Below are positions 42,782 to 51,997 of a stretch of 64,000 bases of DNA, piece by piece. Position 1 is the stretch's first letter. Each line of letters opens with the position of its first letter. The notes under the pieces were generated by a model, which saw nothing but the letters and a program-made list of their open reading frames with translations, was not told the origin of the DNA and did no database searches. Both the position numbers and the translations under genes were made by a program. This DNA is from CAVZYN01 sp963779515. GTDB taxonomy: Bacteria; Pseudomonadota; Alphaproteobacteria; Rhizobiales; Hyphomicrobiaceae. Location of the stretch: NCBI GenBank assembly GCA_963779515.1, contig CAVZYN010000002.1:558001-622000 (forward strand), given 5' to 3'.

Positions 42782-43495
42782 ATGACGTGGTCAATCATTG
42801 CCCGTGACGAGGCGACGGGACGCGTCGGGATTGTTGTCGCCACGAAGTTTTTCGCGGTCGGAAGCGTCGTGCCACACATCAAAACTGGTGTTGGCGCAGT
42901 TGCGTCGCAGGCTTTCGTCAATCCGTTTTATGGTGCGCGCGGATTGGCGCTGATCGGTGCTGGTGCGACCGCGGAAGACACGGTGCGGATGGTGACGGCT
43001 GGCGACGAAGGGCGCGAGCACCGGCAGCTCCATGTCATGGATCGCGACGGGAAATTTGCCGCCTACACTGGGGCCAAGTGCGTCGACTGGTGTGGACATC
43101 TGACGCGGCCGGCGTTTTCTGTCGCCGGAAACATGCTGGCGGCAGAGGCGGTCATCCAGGACACCGCCAAGATGTATGAAGCCAAGTCCGCCGTACCGTT
43201 TGCGCGCCGGCTGATCGCGGCGATGATGGCGGGCGAGCGGGCCGGTGGCGACAAGCGCGGCAAGCAATCGGCGGCGCTGTTGATCCATGACGACGAAGAT
43301 TATCCGATGCTCGATCTGCGCGTCGATGACCACAGCGATCCTCTGGCGGAGCTGCAGCGGCTCGAGGCGGTGGCGCGGCAGCGCTGGGTGCATTTCCGCC
43401 GCTCGATGCCGAACCGCGAGGAGCCCTACGGACTGGTTGATCGGTCGTTGCTGGACGCGCGCATCGAAGAGTCCATCAAAGAGGGCTACGAATGA
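42782..43495 (+). CDS. DUF1028-family putative Ntn-like hydrolase
   Basis: A 237-residue DUF1028 protein. MTWSIIARDEATGRVGIVVA is the typical start, followed by the signature GVGAVASQAFVNPFYG and MVTAGDEGREHRQLHVMD. The fold is that of N-terminal-nucleophile-like hydrolases, and members are often encoded with peptide or amino-acid transporters. A hydrolase acting on an amide of the imported compound is a fair inference. AAGGA precedes the start, and the stop overlaps the next ATG by four bases. Confidence 0.85.
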   Translation: MTWSIIARDEATGRVGIVVATKFFAVGSVVPHIKTGVGAVASQAFVNPFYGARGLALIGAGATAEDTVRMVTAGDEGREHRQLHVMDRDGKFAAYTGAKCVDWCGHLTRPAFSVAGNMLAAEAVIQDTAKMYEAKSAVPFARRLIAAMMAGERAGGDKRGKQSAALLIHDDEDYPMLDLRVDDHSDPLAELQRLEAVARQRWVHFRRSMPNREEPYGLVDRSLLDARIEESIKEGYE

Positions 43496-44481
43496 GCCGG
43501 CCGGCATTGCTCGAAATCGAAGACTTGAAAGTCCGGTTTCGTGGCGATCGTGGTCGCGTCACGGAAGCGGTCGCCGGCATTTCGCTGTCGGTGGCGCCGG
43601 GCCGCACGCTCGGCATTGTCGGCGAGTCGGGCAGCGGCAAGAGCGTGACCGCGCTCTCAGTGCTGCGACTGCTGCCGCGTGATTCAGCCGAGATCTCGGG
43701 CCGCATTGTTTTCGAGGGACGCGATCTCCTGGCGCTGCCCGAGCAAGCCATGCAGGATTTGCGCGGCAATCGTATGGCGATGATCTTTCAAGAACCGATG
43801 ACCTCGCTCAACCCCTCTTACACCGTTGGCGATCAGATCGGCGAAGTGCTTGTGCGGCACCGCGGACTCTCCAAGCAAGGTGCTGCAGGCGAGGCGATCG
43901 AACTCTTGCGCAAGGTGCGCATACCGTCGCCGGAGGCTCGCCTGTCGAGTTATCCGCACAAACTCTCAGGCGGCATGCGCCAACGCGTGATGATCGCCAT
44001 GGCGCTCGCATGCCAGCCTGCGCTTCTGATCGCTGACGAGCCGACGACGGCGCTCGATGTGACGATCCAAGCGCAGGTTTTGGATTTGTTGCGAAAGCTG
44101 CGCGATGATACCGGTGCGGCGCTCGTCTTGATCACCCACGATCTCGGAGTTGTTGCCGAGATGTGTGACGATGTGGCCGTGATGTATGCGGGTCAGGTGG
44201 TGGAGCAGGCGCCTGTCGCCGACATCTTCGCGCGCCCGGAGCATCCCTACACGGTCGGCCTTCTCGGCTCGATTCCGCGCCTCGAGGCCAAGCGAGAAAC
44301 GCTTGCGACCATCAAGGGCATGGTGCCGAGCCTCTCGGGCACTTTTGCCGGCTGCCGGTTCGCGGCGCGTTGCCCGTTCGCTGATGCAACCTGTCGCCGC
44401 GAGACACCAACCTTGCGTGAGGTCGGCAGCCAGCACCAAAGCCGGTGCCTCAAGACACCGCTGATGGACCTCGTGGCATGA
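43492..44481 (+). CDS. Peptide/oligopeptide ABC transporter ATP-binding protein, DppD-like
   Basis: A 329-residue ABC ATPase of the Dpp/Opp class. Walker A is GESGSGKSV, the Q-loop is IFQEPMTSLNPSYTVGDQI, the signature is LSGGMRQRVMIAMAL, Walker B is LLIADEPTTALD and the H-loop His is in LITHDLGVVAEM. The C-terminal Cys-rich segment (CRFAARCPFADATC) is the usual cluster-binding element of oligopeptide ATPases. Pairs with the following gene as a heterodimer. Confidence 0.95.
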   Translation: MSRPALLEIEDLKVRFRGDRGRVTEAVAGISLSVAPGRTLGIVGESGSGKSVTALSVLRLLPRDSAEISGRIVFEGRDLLALPEQAMQDLRGNRMAMIFQEPMTSLNPSYTVGDQIGEVLVRHRGLSKQGAAGEAIELLRKVRIPSPEARLSSYPHKLSGGMRQRVMIAMALACQPALLIADEPTTALDVTIQAQVLDLLRKLRDDTGAALVLITHDLGVVAEMCDDVAVMYAGQVVEQAPVADIFARPEHPYTVGLLGSIPRLEAKRETLATIKGMVPSLSGTFAGCRFAARCPFADATCRRETPTLREVGSQHQSRCLKTPLMDLVA

Positions 44482-45551
44482 ACGATGGAGGAGACGAGGC
44501 ATGCTTGTTGCGGGTGACGAACGTCGTCAAGCACTTCGTCACCAAGCACTCGCTGCTCGGGTCGCCAACGGAAATTGTGCGCGCCGTCGATGGCGTGTCG
44601 TTCGACCTCAAACCCGGTGAAACGCTGGCGATCGTCGGCGAGTCTGGATGCGGCAAGTCGACCGTCGGCCGGCTCGTCTTGCGTCTGATCGAGGCATCGA
44701 GCGGCGAGATCGTGTTCGAAGGCCGCGACGTTGCAAAGTTCACCGCGCAGGAGCTCGACAGGTTTCGAGCCTCGGCGCAACTCGTGTTTCAGGACCCGTA
44801 TGGCTCGCTCAATCCACGAATGACGGTCGGCGCGACGCTGGACGAGCCGTTGATGCTGCACACCAAGATGAGCGCGGCCGACCGGAGGGCGCGCGTCGGC
44901 GAGCTCTTGACGATCGTCGGCCTGCGCGCCGAGCATGCGCAACGGTATCCGCATGAGTTTTCGGGTGGACAGCGCCAGCGCATTGCAATCGCCCGCGCTC
45001 TCGCGGTCGAACCACGTCTGATAGTGTGCGACGAGCCGGTGTCGGCGTTGGACGTATCGATCCGTGCGCAGGTCCTGAATTTGCTCAAAGACCTCCAGCA
45101 GCGTCTCGGTCTTGCCTACATCTTCATCAGTCACGATCTGGCAGTCGTGAAGCACGTCGCGGATCGCGTGGCGGTCATGTACCTGGGGCGGATCGTGGAG
45201 ACGGCGGCGACAGCGGAGTTGTTTGCATCGCCGCGCCATCCTTATACCCAGGCACTCCTGTCCGCGATCCCGCTGCCCGATCCCGGCAGTCCCCGGACAC
45301 GCCGACTGCTGCAAGGAGACCCGCCCAGTCCCATCAACCCGCCGCCTGGCTGCCACCTGAGCCCGCGCTGCAGTTTTGCAGGGGCGGAATGCGCAAGCCT
45401 GCCACCGGCGCTGGAAGGGGAAGCCAAGCATCGCGTGGCGTGCCATCATTGGCGACGGATTACCGGCGAGCCGCAGACCAAGCCTGAACGCACGATCCTG
45501 GATCCGCGGCTTGCCAAGCTGATGGCGGCGTTCGAACGCCAGGGGCCCTGA
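44478..45551 (+). CDS. Peptide/oligopeptide ABC transporter ATP-binding protein, DppF-like
   Basis: A 357-residue ABC ATPase. Walker A is GESGCGKST, Q-loop VFQDPYGSLNPRMTVGATL, signature FSGGQRQRIAIARAL, Walker B LIVCDEPVSALD, H-loop SHDLAVVKHV. The oligopeptide ABC C-terminal domain (CHLSPRCSFAGAEC) is present. The start at 44478 overlaps the previous stop by four bases (ATGA). Together with DppD-like it would power the permeases encoded at 48658 and 49602. Confidence 0.94.
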   Translation: MNDGGDEACLLRVTNVVKHFVTKHSLLGSPTEIVRAVDGVSFDLKPGETLAIVGESGCGKSTVGRLVLRLIEASSGEIVFEGRDVAKFTAQELDRFRASAQLVFQDPYGSLNPRMTVGATLDEPLMLHTKMSAADRRARVGELLTIVGLRAEHAQRYPHEFSGGQRQRIAIARALAVEPRLIVCDEPVSALDVSIRAQVLNLLKDLQQRLGLAYIFISHDLAVVKHVADRVAVMYLGRIVETAATAELFASPRHPYTQALLSAIPLPDPGSPRTRRLLQGDPPSPINPPPGCHLSPRCSFAGAECASLPPALEGEAKHRVACHHWRRITGEPQTKPERTILDPRLAKLMAAFERQGP

Positions 45552-45575
45552 TACGAAGATGAGCAACGGAGACGC

Positions 45576-47093
45576 ATGATGAGAACGCGGACGTTACTGG
45601 GCGCAATGGTCGCGGCGATGCTGGGGGCAGGCGCCGCTCAGGCGCAGAGCCAGTTGCGGATTGGACTGGCGGAGGATCCGGACATTCTCGATCCGACGAT
45701 GGCGCGGACCTATGTCGGGCGTATTGTGTTCGCGTCGCTCTGCGACAAGCTGTTCGATATCGACGACAAGCTCAATTTGGTGCCGCAACTCGCAAGCGGT
45801 CATGAGATCAGCGCCGACGGCAAGACCGTCACGATCAAGATCCGCCAGGGCGTGAAGTTCCACGACGGCGAGGCGATGGACGCCGAGGCTGTGCGCTACA
45901 GCCTCGATCGGCACATGACGATGCAGGGCTCGTTCCGCCGACCGGAACTGGCGGCTGTCGAGAAAGTCGACGTTGTCGATGCGAGCACGGTGAAGCTCTC
46001 GCTCAAGGCGCCGTTCTCGCCACTGATCGCGCAGCTCGCCGATCGCGCGGGGATGATCGTGTCGCCCAAGGCCGCGAAGGAGGCGGGCGATAAGTTCGGC
46101 CTGAAGCCAGTGTGCGCGGGGCCCTACAAATTCGTCGAGCGCGTGCAGCAGGACCGCATCGTCGTCGAGAAATTCGCCGACTACTGGGACAAGGCCAATG
46201 TCCACATCGATCGGATCGTCTATCGCCCGATCACGGATTCGACGGTGCGTCTGGCCAATTTGAAGTCAGGCGGTCTCGATCTCATCGAGCGCGCATTGGC
46301 AACCGATATCAAGGAGATCAAGGCAGATCCAAAACTGCGACTCGCGACCCAGATCGAGATCGGCTACCAGGGGCTGACGCTCAATGTCGGCAATGGCCCC
46401 GCCGGGAAGGACGGACCGTTTGGCAAGAGCCCAAAGGTGCGGCAGGCGTTGGAGGCCGCAATTGATCGCGATGCTATCAATCAGGTCGTCTATAACGGCG
46501 AAGGCATGCCTGGCAACCAGTGGATCAGCTCCAAGAACCCTTACTATCAGGAGAAATTCCCGATCCAGAAGCGCGATGTCGCCAAGGCGAAGAAATTGCT
46601 GGAGGAGTCCGGGTTGAAGGCGCCGGTGGCCATCGATCTGATGGTGCCGAATACGCCGGACGCGCGGCAGATCGCGGAAGTTCTGCAAGCGATGGGTGCC
46701 GAAGCCGGATTCGATCTGAAGATCCGGGTGACCGAGTTTGCAACGTCGTTGAAGGAAGCCGAGGAGGGCCGGTTCCAGGCGTGGGTGATCGGCTGGAGCG
46801 GCCGCGTCGATCCTGATGGCAATAGCTACATCTTTCACAAGTCGAAGGCGCCGCAGAACAACGGCATGTATTCGAATGCCGATGTCGATACTTGGCTCGA
46901 TGATGCGCGGAAAGTATCGAGCATCGCAGACCGGAAGGCGATCTACGCAAAAATCTCCGAGAAGTACCTCCAGGAGGGATCGATCATATATCTCGTCCAC
47001 CGACCCGTGATCATCGCGCATACCGCGCGTCTGGAAGGTTATAAGCAGATGCCGGACGGCCTCGTCCGCGTGGTCGGACTGAAACTGAAATAA
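45576..47093 (+). CDS. Periplasmic peptide-type substrate-binding protein (SBP_bac_5)
   Basis: A 505-residue family 5 binding protein with a signal peptide (MRTRTLLGAMVAAMLGAGAA, then QAQ). QLRIGLAEDPDILDPTMART is the typical mature N-terminus. ADGKTVTIKIRQGVKFHDGE and AVRYSLDRHMTMQGSFRRPE are the family signature. The C-terminal SIIYLVHRPVIIAHTARLEG follows. Ligand unknown: Dpp-class proteins bind peptides, glutathione, opines or sugars. The adjacent dioxygenase and DUF1028 protein may indicate an amide-bearing compound. GGAG precedes the start. Confidence 0.92.
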   Translation: MMRTRTLLGAMVAAMLGAGAAQAQSQLRIGLAEDPDILDPTMARTYVGRIVFASLCDKLFDIDDKLNLVPQLASGHEISADGKTVTIKIRQGVKFHDGEAMDAEAVRYSLDRHMTMQGSFRRPELAAVEKVDVVDASTVKLSLKAPFSPLIAQLADRAGMIVSPKAAKEAGDKFGLKPVCAGPYKFVERVQQDRIVVEKFADYWDKANVHIDRIVYRPITDSTVRLANLKSGGLDLIERALATDIKEIKADPKLRLATQIEIGYQGLTLNVGNGPAGKDGPFGKSPKVRQALEAAIDRDAINQVVYNGEGMPGNQWISSKNPYYQEKFPIQKRDVAKAKKLLEESGLKAPVAIDLMVPNTPDARQIAEVLQAMGAEAGFDLKIRVTEFATSLKEAEEGRFQAWVIGWSGRVDPDGNSYIFHKSKAPQNNGMYSNADVDTWLDDARKVSSIADRKAIYAKISEKYLQEGSIIYLVHRPVIIAHTARLEGYKQMPDGLVRVVGLKLK

Positions 47094-47176
47094 GGCCCAT
47101 ACATCAATAAGCGATCGCCACATCCCGATCTTGTGATGTGGCGGTCGTGCCGTTATTGCGGAAACTTTGTGTCACC

Positions 47177-47446
47177 ATGCCGAGAGTTGTTTTCACGCAG
47201 AACATCATGCGCCACGTCGCCTGCGCACCCGCCGACGTGCCAGGACGGACCGTGCGAGAAGTCCTCGACGCGGTTTTTGCCGGAAATTCACGCGCTCGCG
47301 GCTATGTGCTCGACGATCAAGCGGCGCTGCGCAAGCATATGTCGGTGTTCGTCGACGGCAACTTGATCCGCGACCGCGCCAAGCTCAGCGATCCGGTGCC
47401 GGAGGATGGTAAAGTCTACGTCATGCAAGCACTATCGGGCGGTTGA
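47177..47446 (+). CDS. MoaD/ThiS-like ubiquitin-fold protein
   Basis: An 89-residue beta-grasp protein. MPRVVFTQNIMRHVACAPAD is strand one and two, TVREVLDAVFAGNSRARGYV the helix, and HMSVFVDGNLIRDRAKLSDP the strands before the end. It terminates in ALSGG, the di-glycine that is activated by adenylation and thiocarboxylation in MoaD and ThiS. No MoaE, ThiG or E1-like gene is nearby, so its partner must be elsewhere in the genome. It could supply sulfur or be conjugated. It lies between the peptide-binding protein and a propeller protein. Confidence 0.8.
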   Translation: MPRVVFTQNIMRHVACAPADVPGRTVREVLDAVFAGNSRARGYVLDDQAALRKHMSVFVDGNLIRDRAKLSDPVPEDGKVYVMQALSGG

Positions 47447-47476
47447 GAACACCTCACGAAATCTACGGAGGATCAC

Positions 47477-48583
47477 ATGAGTAGCAAAATCCTCGTCGCG
47501 ACCCGCAAGGGGTTATTCACCGTCGCGCGCAACGGTCAGGGTTGGGAGATCACGGACGCGGACTTTCTCGGCGACAATGTCTCGCTGGTGCTGCCGGACC
47601 GCCGCGATGGCAAGACCTACGCGGCGCTTGATCACGGACATTTTGGCGTCAAGGTGCATCGCAAGGATCCGGGCGGAACATGGCAAGAGGTCGCGGCGCC
47701 TGCGTACCCGCCGAAGCCCGAGGGCCTCGAAGAAAACGACATGTGGGGCCGTCCGCTTGCCTGGAGCACGGCGCGGATTTGGGCGCTCGAAGGCGGCGGT
47801 GCGGACAAGCCCGGCGTCATCTGGTGCGGTACCCTTCCAGGCGGCCTCTTCCGATCGCGCGATCATGGTACGAGCTGGGAGATCATCGGCTCGCTCTGGC
47901 ATCATCCCAAGCGCAAGATGTGGATGGGTGGTGGCGCGGATCTGCCGGGGCTGCATTCGGTTCTGGTCGATCCTCGCAACTCGAACCGTGTCGCAATCGC
48001 GGTCTCGACGGGCGGCATCTGGTTCACGGAAGACGATGGCGCGACGTGGTCGCAGCGCGGCGAGGGCATGCGCGCCGATCACGTGCCGCCGGAACTGACG
48101 CACGATCCGATTGCGCAGGACGTGCATGCGCTGGCGCAGTGCCGCGCCGCGCCCGACCGCATGTGGGTGCAGCACCACAACGGCATCTTCGTCTCCTCCG
48201 ATGAAGGCCGCAACTTCAAGGAAATCACGGACGTCAATCCCTCGGTCTTTGGCTTCCCCGTCGTGGTCCATCCGCGCGAGCCGGACACCGCCTGGTTCGT
48301 TCCGGAAATCAAGGACGAAAAGCGCATTCCAAAGGACGGTAAGCTGGTCGTGACCCGCACCCGCGACGGTGGCAAGACCTTTCAAATTCTGAACAAGGGC
48401 CTGCCGCAGTCACACGCCTACGATGTTGTGTATCGCCATGCCTTGGCCCTCGACGACACGGGAGATCGCCTCGCCATGGGATCGACGACGGGAGGGCTTT
48501 GGGTGTCGGAGAACCAGGGCGACCAATGGCAGTGCATCTCGAACAACCTGCCGCCGGTCTATTGCGTGCGGTTCTGCACCTGA
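47477..48583 (+). CDS. Cytoplasmic Asp-box (BNR) beta-propeller protein
   Basis: A 368-residue protein with at least five Asp-box motifs: SRDHGTSWE, TEDDGATWS, SSDEGRNFK, TRDGGKTFQ and SENQGDQWQ. These occur in sialidases, sortilins and many other propellers. No signal peptide is seen (MSSKILVATRKGLFTVARNG), so it is cytoplasmic, unlike secreted sialidases. Glycosidase catalytic residues cannot be assigned. GGAGG lies upstream of the start. Proteins of this type are found beside MoaD-like genes in other bacteria as far as I recall, which suggests a functional link of unknown nature. Confidence 0.8.
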   Translation: MSSKILVATRKGLFTVARNGQGWEITDADFLGDNVSLVLPDRRDGKTYAALDHGHFGVKVHRKDPGGTWQEVAAPAYPPKPEGLEENDMWGRPLAWSTARIWALEGGGADKPGVIWCGTLPGGLFRSRDHGTSWEIIGSLWHHPKRKMWMGGGADLPGLHSVLVDPRNSNRVAIAVSTGGIWFTEDDGATWSQRGEGMRADHVPPELTHDPIAQDVHALAQCRAAPDRMWVQHHNGIFVSSDEGRNFKEITDVNPSVFGFPVVVHPREPDTAWFVPEIKDEKRIPKDGKLVVTRTRDGGKTFQILNKGLPQSHAYDVVYRHALALDDTGDRLAMGSTTGGLWVSENQGDQWQCISNNLPPVYCVRFCT

Positions 48584-48657
48584 TTGTCCGCCGCGACGAT
48601 GGCGCCGGGCGGGAACTTGCGGCATCATGCGTGGAACACGCCGACACACCGTGAGCC

Positions 48658-49599
48658 ATGCTGCTTTTCCTCGGAAAACGCCTGCTACAGTTGATCCCGA
48701 CACTGTTCTTCGTGTCGATCATCATCTTTTCGCTGCAGCAGCTTCTGCCCGGTGATCCAGCACTCGTGATGGCGGGCGAGGAAAAAGACCCGGAGGTCAT
48801 CGCCCAGATCCGCAAACAGTACCGGCTCGATCAGCCGATCCCTGTGCAATACGTCTACTGGCTGGGCGGCGTTCTGACGGGCAATCTCGGCGAATCGATG
48901 CGGCTCAAGGAGCCGGTGTTGACGCTCGTCACTCAGAAGTTCCCCGTGACGCTGCAACTCGCGCTGATGGCAATCGTGATATCGCTCACAATCGGTGTGA
49001 CTTCGGGGGTGGTGTCGGCGGTCTACCGCGGCACCAAAATCGACTATGCCGTCAACTTGTTCTCGCTGTGGGGGATCTCGACGCCGAACTTCTGGCTTGG
49101 GATCATGTTGATCTTTCTGTTTTCCGTGCATCTCGGGTGGTTGCCGGCATCGGGTTACGTCTCGCCCTTCGAGGACTTCTGGCAGTCGATGAAGACGACG
49201 ATCCTGCCAGCCTTCGTGCTTGGCAATTCGTTTGCGGCCGTTCTGATGCGGCATACGCGGTCGGCGATGTTGCAGGCCATGACCAGCGATTATGTGCGCA
49301 CGGCCCGCGCCAAAGGTCTCGCCGAGCGCGTCGTCATCATCAAGCACGCCATGCGCAATGCGCTGACGCCGGTCATCACGCTCGGTGCACTCGAGTTGGG
49401 GACACTCCTGTCGGGCGCGGTCCTGACCGAACAGGTGTTCTCAATCCCCGGTTTTGGTAAGCTGATCGTCGATAGCGTTTTCAATCGCGACTATGCGGTG
49501 GTGCAAGGCGTGACACTGATCACGGCGACGACGTACATCCTGCTCAACTTGCTTGCCGACATCGCCTACGTCCTCGTCAACCCGCGATTGAGGGGATAG
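48658..49599 (+). CDS. Peptide ABC transporter permease, DppB-like
   Basis: A 313-residue permease with six hydrophobic segments. MLLFLGKRLLQLIPTLFFVS is the standard N-terminus, and QYVYWLGGVLTGNLGESMRL is the periplasmic loop. TARAKGLAERVVIIKHAMRN is the EAA coupling motif and LLSGAVLTEQVFSIPGFGKL the final region. It forms a heterodimer with the next gene's product. Confidence 0.94.
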   Translation: MLLFLGKRLLQLIPTLFFVSIIIFSLQQLLPGDPALVMAGEEKDPEVIAQIRKQYRLDQPIPVQYVYWLGGVLTGNLGESMRLKEPVLTLVTQKFPVTLQLALMAIVISLTIGVTSGVVSAVYRGTKIDYAVNLFSLWGISTPNFWLGIMLIFLFSVHLGWLPASGYVSPFEDFWQSMKTTILPAFVLGNSFAAVLMRHTRSAMLQAMTSDYVRTARAKGLAERVVIIKHAMRNALTPVITLGALELGTLLSGAVLTEQVFSIPGFGKLIVDSVFNRDYAVVQGVTLITATTYILLNLLADIAYVLVNPRLRG

Positions 49600-49601
49600 C
49601 G

Positions 49602-50486
49602 ATGGCGGCGATCGCCGGTGGACCAGAGGCAGTGGCGGCAATGGTCGACGAAACGCCGATGCGGCGCGCGTGGCGGCGTTTGAAGCAGCGCAAGAGCGCG
49701 ATGTTTGGGCTGGTCGTCGTCGTGCTGTTGATCCTGATCGCACTGCTGGCGCCATGGATCGCGCCGTTCGATCCCGCCAAGCAGAGCTGGACCATGCTGC
49801 GCAAGGCACCGTCCGCGGTCAATTGGTTTGGCACCGACGAAATCGGCCGCGATCTTTTCTCCCGTGTGGTCTTTGGCGCCCGCGCGTCACTGCTCGCGGG
49901 GCTCGTGTCCATCTCGATCGCGCTGCTGCTCGGCGTGCCGATAGGCTTGTTCGCTGGCTATCGCGGCGGGTGGGTCGACGCTCTCATCAGCCGCATCACC
50001 GACGCGATGCTGGCCATTCCGTTCCTGATCCTGGCGATCGCGCTGGCGGCGTTTCTTGGGCCGTCGTTGACCAACGCCATGATCGCGATCGGCGTGACGA
50101 CGACGCCGATTTTCGTGCGCCTGACGCGCGGCCAGACGCTCGCCGCCAAGGTCGAAGACTACGTCGAAGCCGCGCGCGCGGTCGGCAATCCGGCATGGCG
50201 GGTTGCGGCGCGGCATATCCTGCCGAACATCATGCCGGCACTGCTGGTGCAGGCGACGCTCTCGATCGCCATGGCGATCATCGCCGAGGCGAGCCTGTCA
50301 TTCTTAGGGCTCGGCCAGCAGCCGCCGGCGCCGTCCTGGGGCTCGATGCTGAATACGGCGCAGCGCTTTCTCACCAATGCGCCTTGGATGGCGATATGGC
50401 CGGGTCTTGCGATCTTTCTGGCGGTGCTGTCGTTTAATCTGCTTGGCGATGGCCTGCGCGATGCGCTCGATCCGAAAGAGCGGTGA
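49602..50486 (+). CDS. Peptide ABC transporter permease, DppC-like
   Basis: A 294-residue permease of the DppC group. KQRKSAMFGLVVVVLLILIA is the first membrane helix, and NWFGTDEIGRDLFSRVVFGA is the characteristic motif. AARAVGNPAWRVAARHILPN is the EAA motif and EASLSFLGLGQQPPAPSWGS the end. The start is two bases after the DppB-like stop. It completes the transporter begun at 43492. Confidence 0.94.
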   Translation: MAAIAGGPEAVAAMVDETPMRRAWRRLKQRKSAMFGLVVVVLLILIALLAPWIAPFDPAKQSWTMLRKAPSAVNWFGTDEIGRDLFSRVVFGARASLLAGLVSISIALLLGVPIGLFAGYRGGWVDALISRITDAMLAIPFLILAIALAAFLGPSLTNAMIAIGVTTTPIFVRLTRGQTLAAKVEDYVEAARAVGNPAWRVAARHILPNIMPALLVQATLSIAMAIIAEASLSFLGLGQQPPAPSWGSMLNTAQRFLTNAPWMAIWPGLAIFLAVLSFNLLGDGLRDALDPKER

Positions 50487-50522
50487 GCCGGCGGCGACGC
50501 TTCATCGCGTCCTGAAGTCGCC

Positions 50523-51983
50523 TCAACGCCTGCCGAAGATGGCGCGGGTCTGGATCTTTTGCTCGCGCGACGGCGCCGGGGCATGCGTGTCGTTCGCCGC
50601 CGAGATCTCTTTCGGCTGCGGCCGCTGATCGGGTTCCATCGGCACGATGCGGCGCTGTTTGACATTCAGCGCGCGTGACGGACGGCTCTGCAGGATCATC
50701 TCGGCCTGGCTGAAGACGGAGCGTGGATCGACCGTGCTGGCCCAGGCGAGGATCTTGCGGTCGCCGATCATGAGGCCCCAGATCACCGACATCAGCAGGT
50801 AGAAGTGCCGCCAATGGTCGAGGTCGATGATGGCGCCCTCGATCGCGTGGCCGACGAACGCGGCGAAGACGATCAGGAACAGCGGCTGCGTTTCGGTGCG
50901 GCGAAAGGCATGGCGAAGGCCATAGAGGCACGTCAACACCGTCATGATGAGGAAGAGAAGTCCGCCGATCCAGCCAGCGTTCAAGAACATCGCCAGATAG
51001 ACGTTGTGCGGCTCCTCGATGTGGTGATGCGGTGCGAATTGCTGCGCGCCAATGCCGAGCGGATTCTCCAGGATAAGCTTGCGGGCCTTGGCCTGACCGC
51101 CGAAGCGACCCTCCGGCCCCTCGTCATAGCCTTGCGAGATCGACGCACGCTGCGACATCAAATCGGAGATCGCATCGAACTGAAGCGCGACGGCGACCAG
51201 CAGAAATGCGCCGAAGGCCCCGAGCGTGAGCAGCGTCAGCAGCTTGACACGCAGGAGGTTGGTGCGTGCCGTGACGAAGAACATATAGCAATAGAGCGCC
51301 AGGGAAATGACGAGGTTGAGCCACGCGCCGCGCGAGAACGACAGCAACAAGGCGAAGCCCAGCACCGCCATGATCCCGAGTGGAAGGAAGGCGCGCGTCA
51401 CGGGACGATTGAGCAGCCGGTAGAGCGCATAGACGAACGCGGGCACCAAGAACGGGCCGAAAACGTTCGGGTCCTTGAAGGTCGCGGTTGCGCGGCCATA
51501 GCGGGTCAGGAGTTCGAAAGCGCCAGGAACCAGGTTGAAGTATCCGATAACTCCAAAAAGCGCGGCTGCCATCGCGCTCCAGAGATAGGCGTGCAATACC
51601 AGCTTGGTGTGCCCATCTGGCCGCTTGACGATGAAGGCGGCGATCACGAACGATCCAAGGTAGAGGAACAGCGAGACGCCGGTGTGGATCAGTGCCTTGG
51701 ACGTGTCGACCGCGAAGATGGCGGCTAGAAATGCGCAACCGGCCGCGATCATCCAGACGGCCAGATAGACCATCAACGTATCCGTGATGCGGACGAGGCC
51801 GATCACGGGAAGCAACACGATGAGCCCCATGGTCAGCACGTCAACCGGTGCGGGTTCCGTGAAGACCAGGAACCCAAGCGCAACGCTCAACCACACCAGC
51901 GCAAGCGCAAGCTTATGCGTCGCGCTGCGTTGCGGCAGCAGGATGCCGGGGGTTGGATGTGTGGCAAGCGAACGCAAGGACAA
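50523..51983 (-). CDS. O-antigen ligase/polymerase-like membrane protein
   Basis: A 486-residue protein with about ten hydrophobic helices and a large periplasmic loop. ATFKDPNVFGPFLVPAFVYA and LLSFSRGAWLNLVISLALY are hallmarks of the Wzy/WaaL family. The loop SISQGYDEGPEGRFGGQAKA and the following EEPHNVYLAMFLNAGWIGGL contain the conserved Arg and His of the catalytic region. It should polymerise or ligate the exopolysaccharide repeat unit made by the neighbouring genes. The soluble C-terminal tail of about 60 residues is charged and Pro-rich. Confidence 0.85.
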   Translation of the reverse strand: MSLRSLATHPTPGILLPQRSATHKLALALVWLSVALGFLVFTEPAPVDVLTMGLIVLLPVIGLVRITDTLMVYLAVWMIAAGCAFLAAIFAVDTSKALIHTGVSLFLYLGSFVIAAFIVKRPDGHTKLVLHAYLWSAMAAALFGVIGYFNLVPGAFELLTRYGRATATFKDPNVFGPFLVPAFVYALYRLLNRPVTRAFLPLGIMAVLGFALLLSFSRGAWLNLVISLALYCYMFFVTARTNLLRVKLLTLLTLGAFGAFLLVAVALQFDAISDLMSQRASISQGYDEGPEGRFGGQAKARKLILENPLGIGAQQFAPHHHIEEPHNVYLAMFLNAGWIGGLLFLIMTVLTCLYGLRHAFRRTETQPLFLIVFAAFVGHAIEGAIIDLDHWRHFYLLMSVIWGLMIGDRKILAWASTVDPRSVFSQAEMILQSRPSRALNVKQRRIVPMEPDQRPQPKEISAANDTHAPAPSREQKIQTRAIFGRR

Positions 51984-51997
51984 GTACCGCGGTTGTA

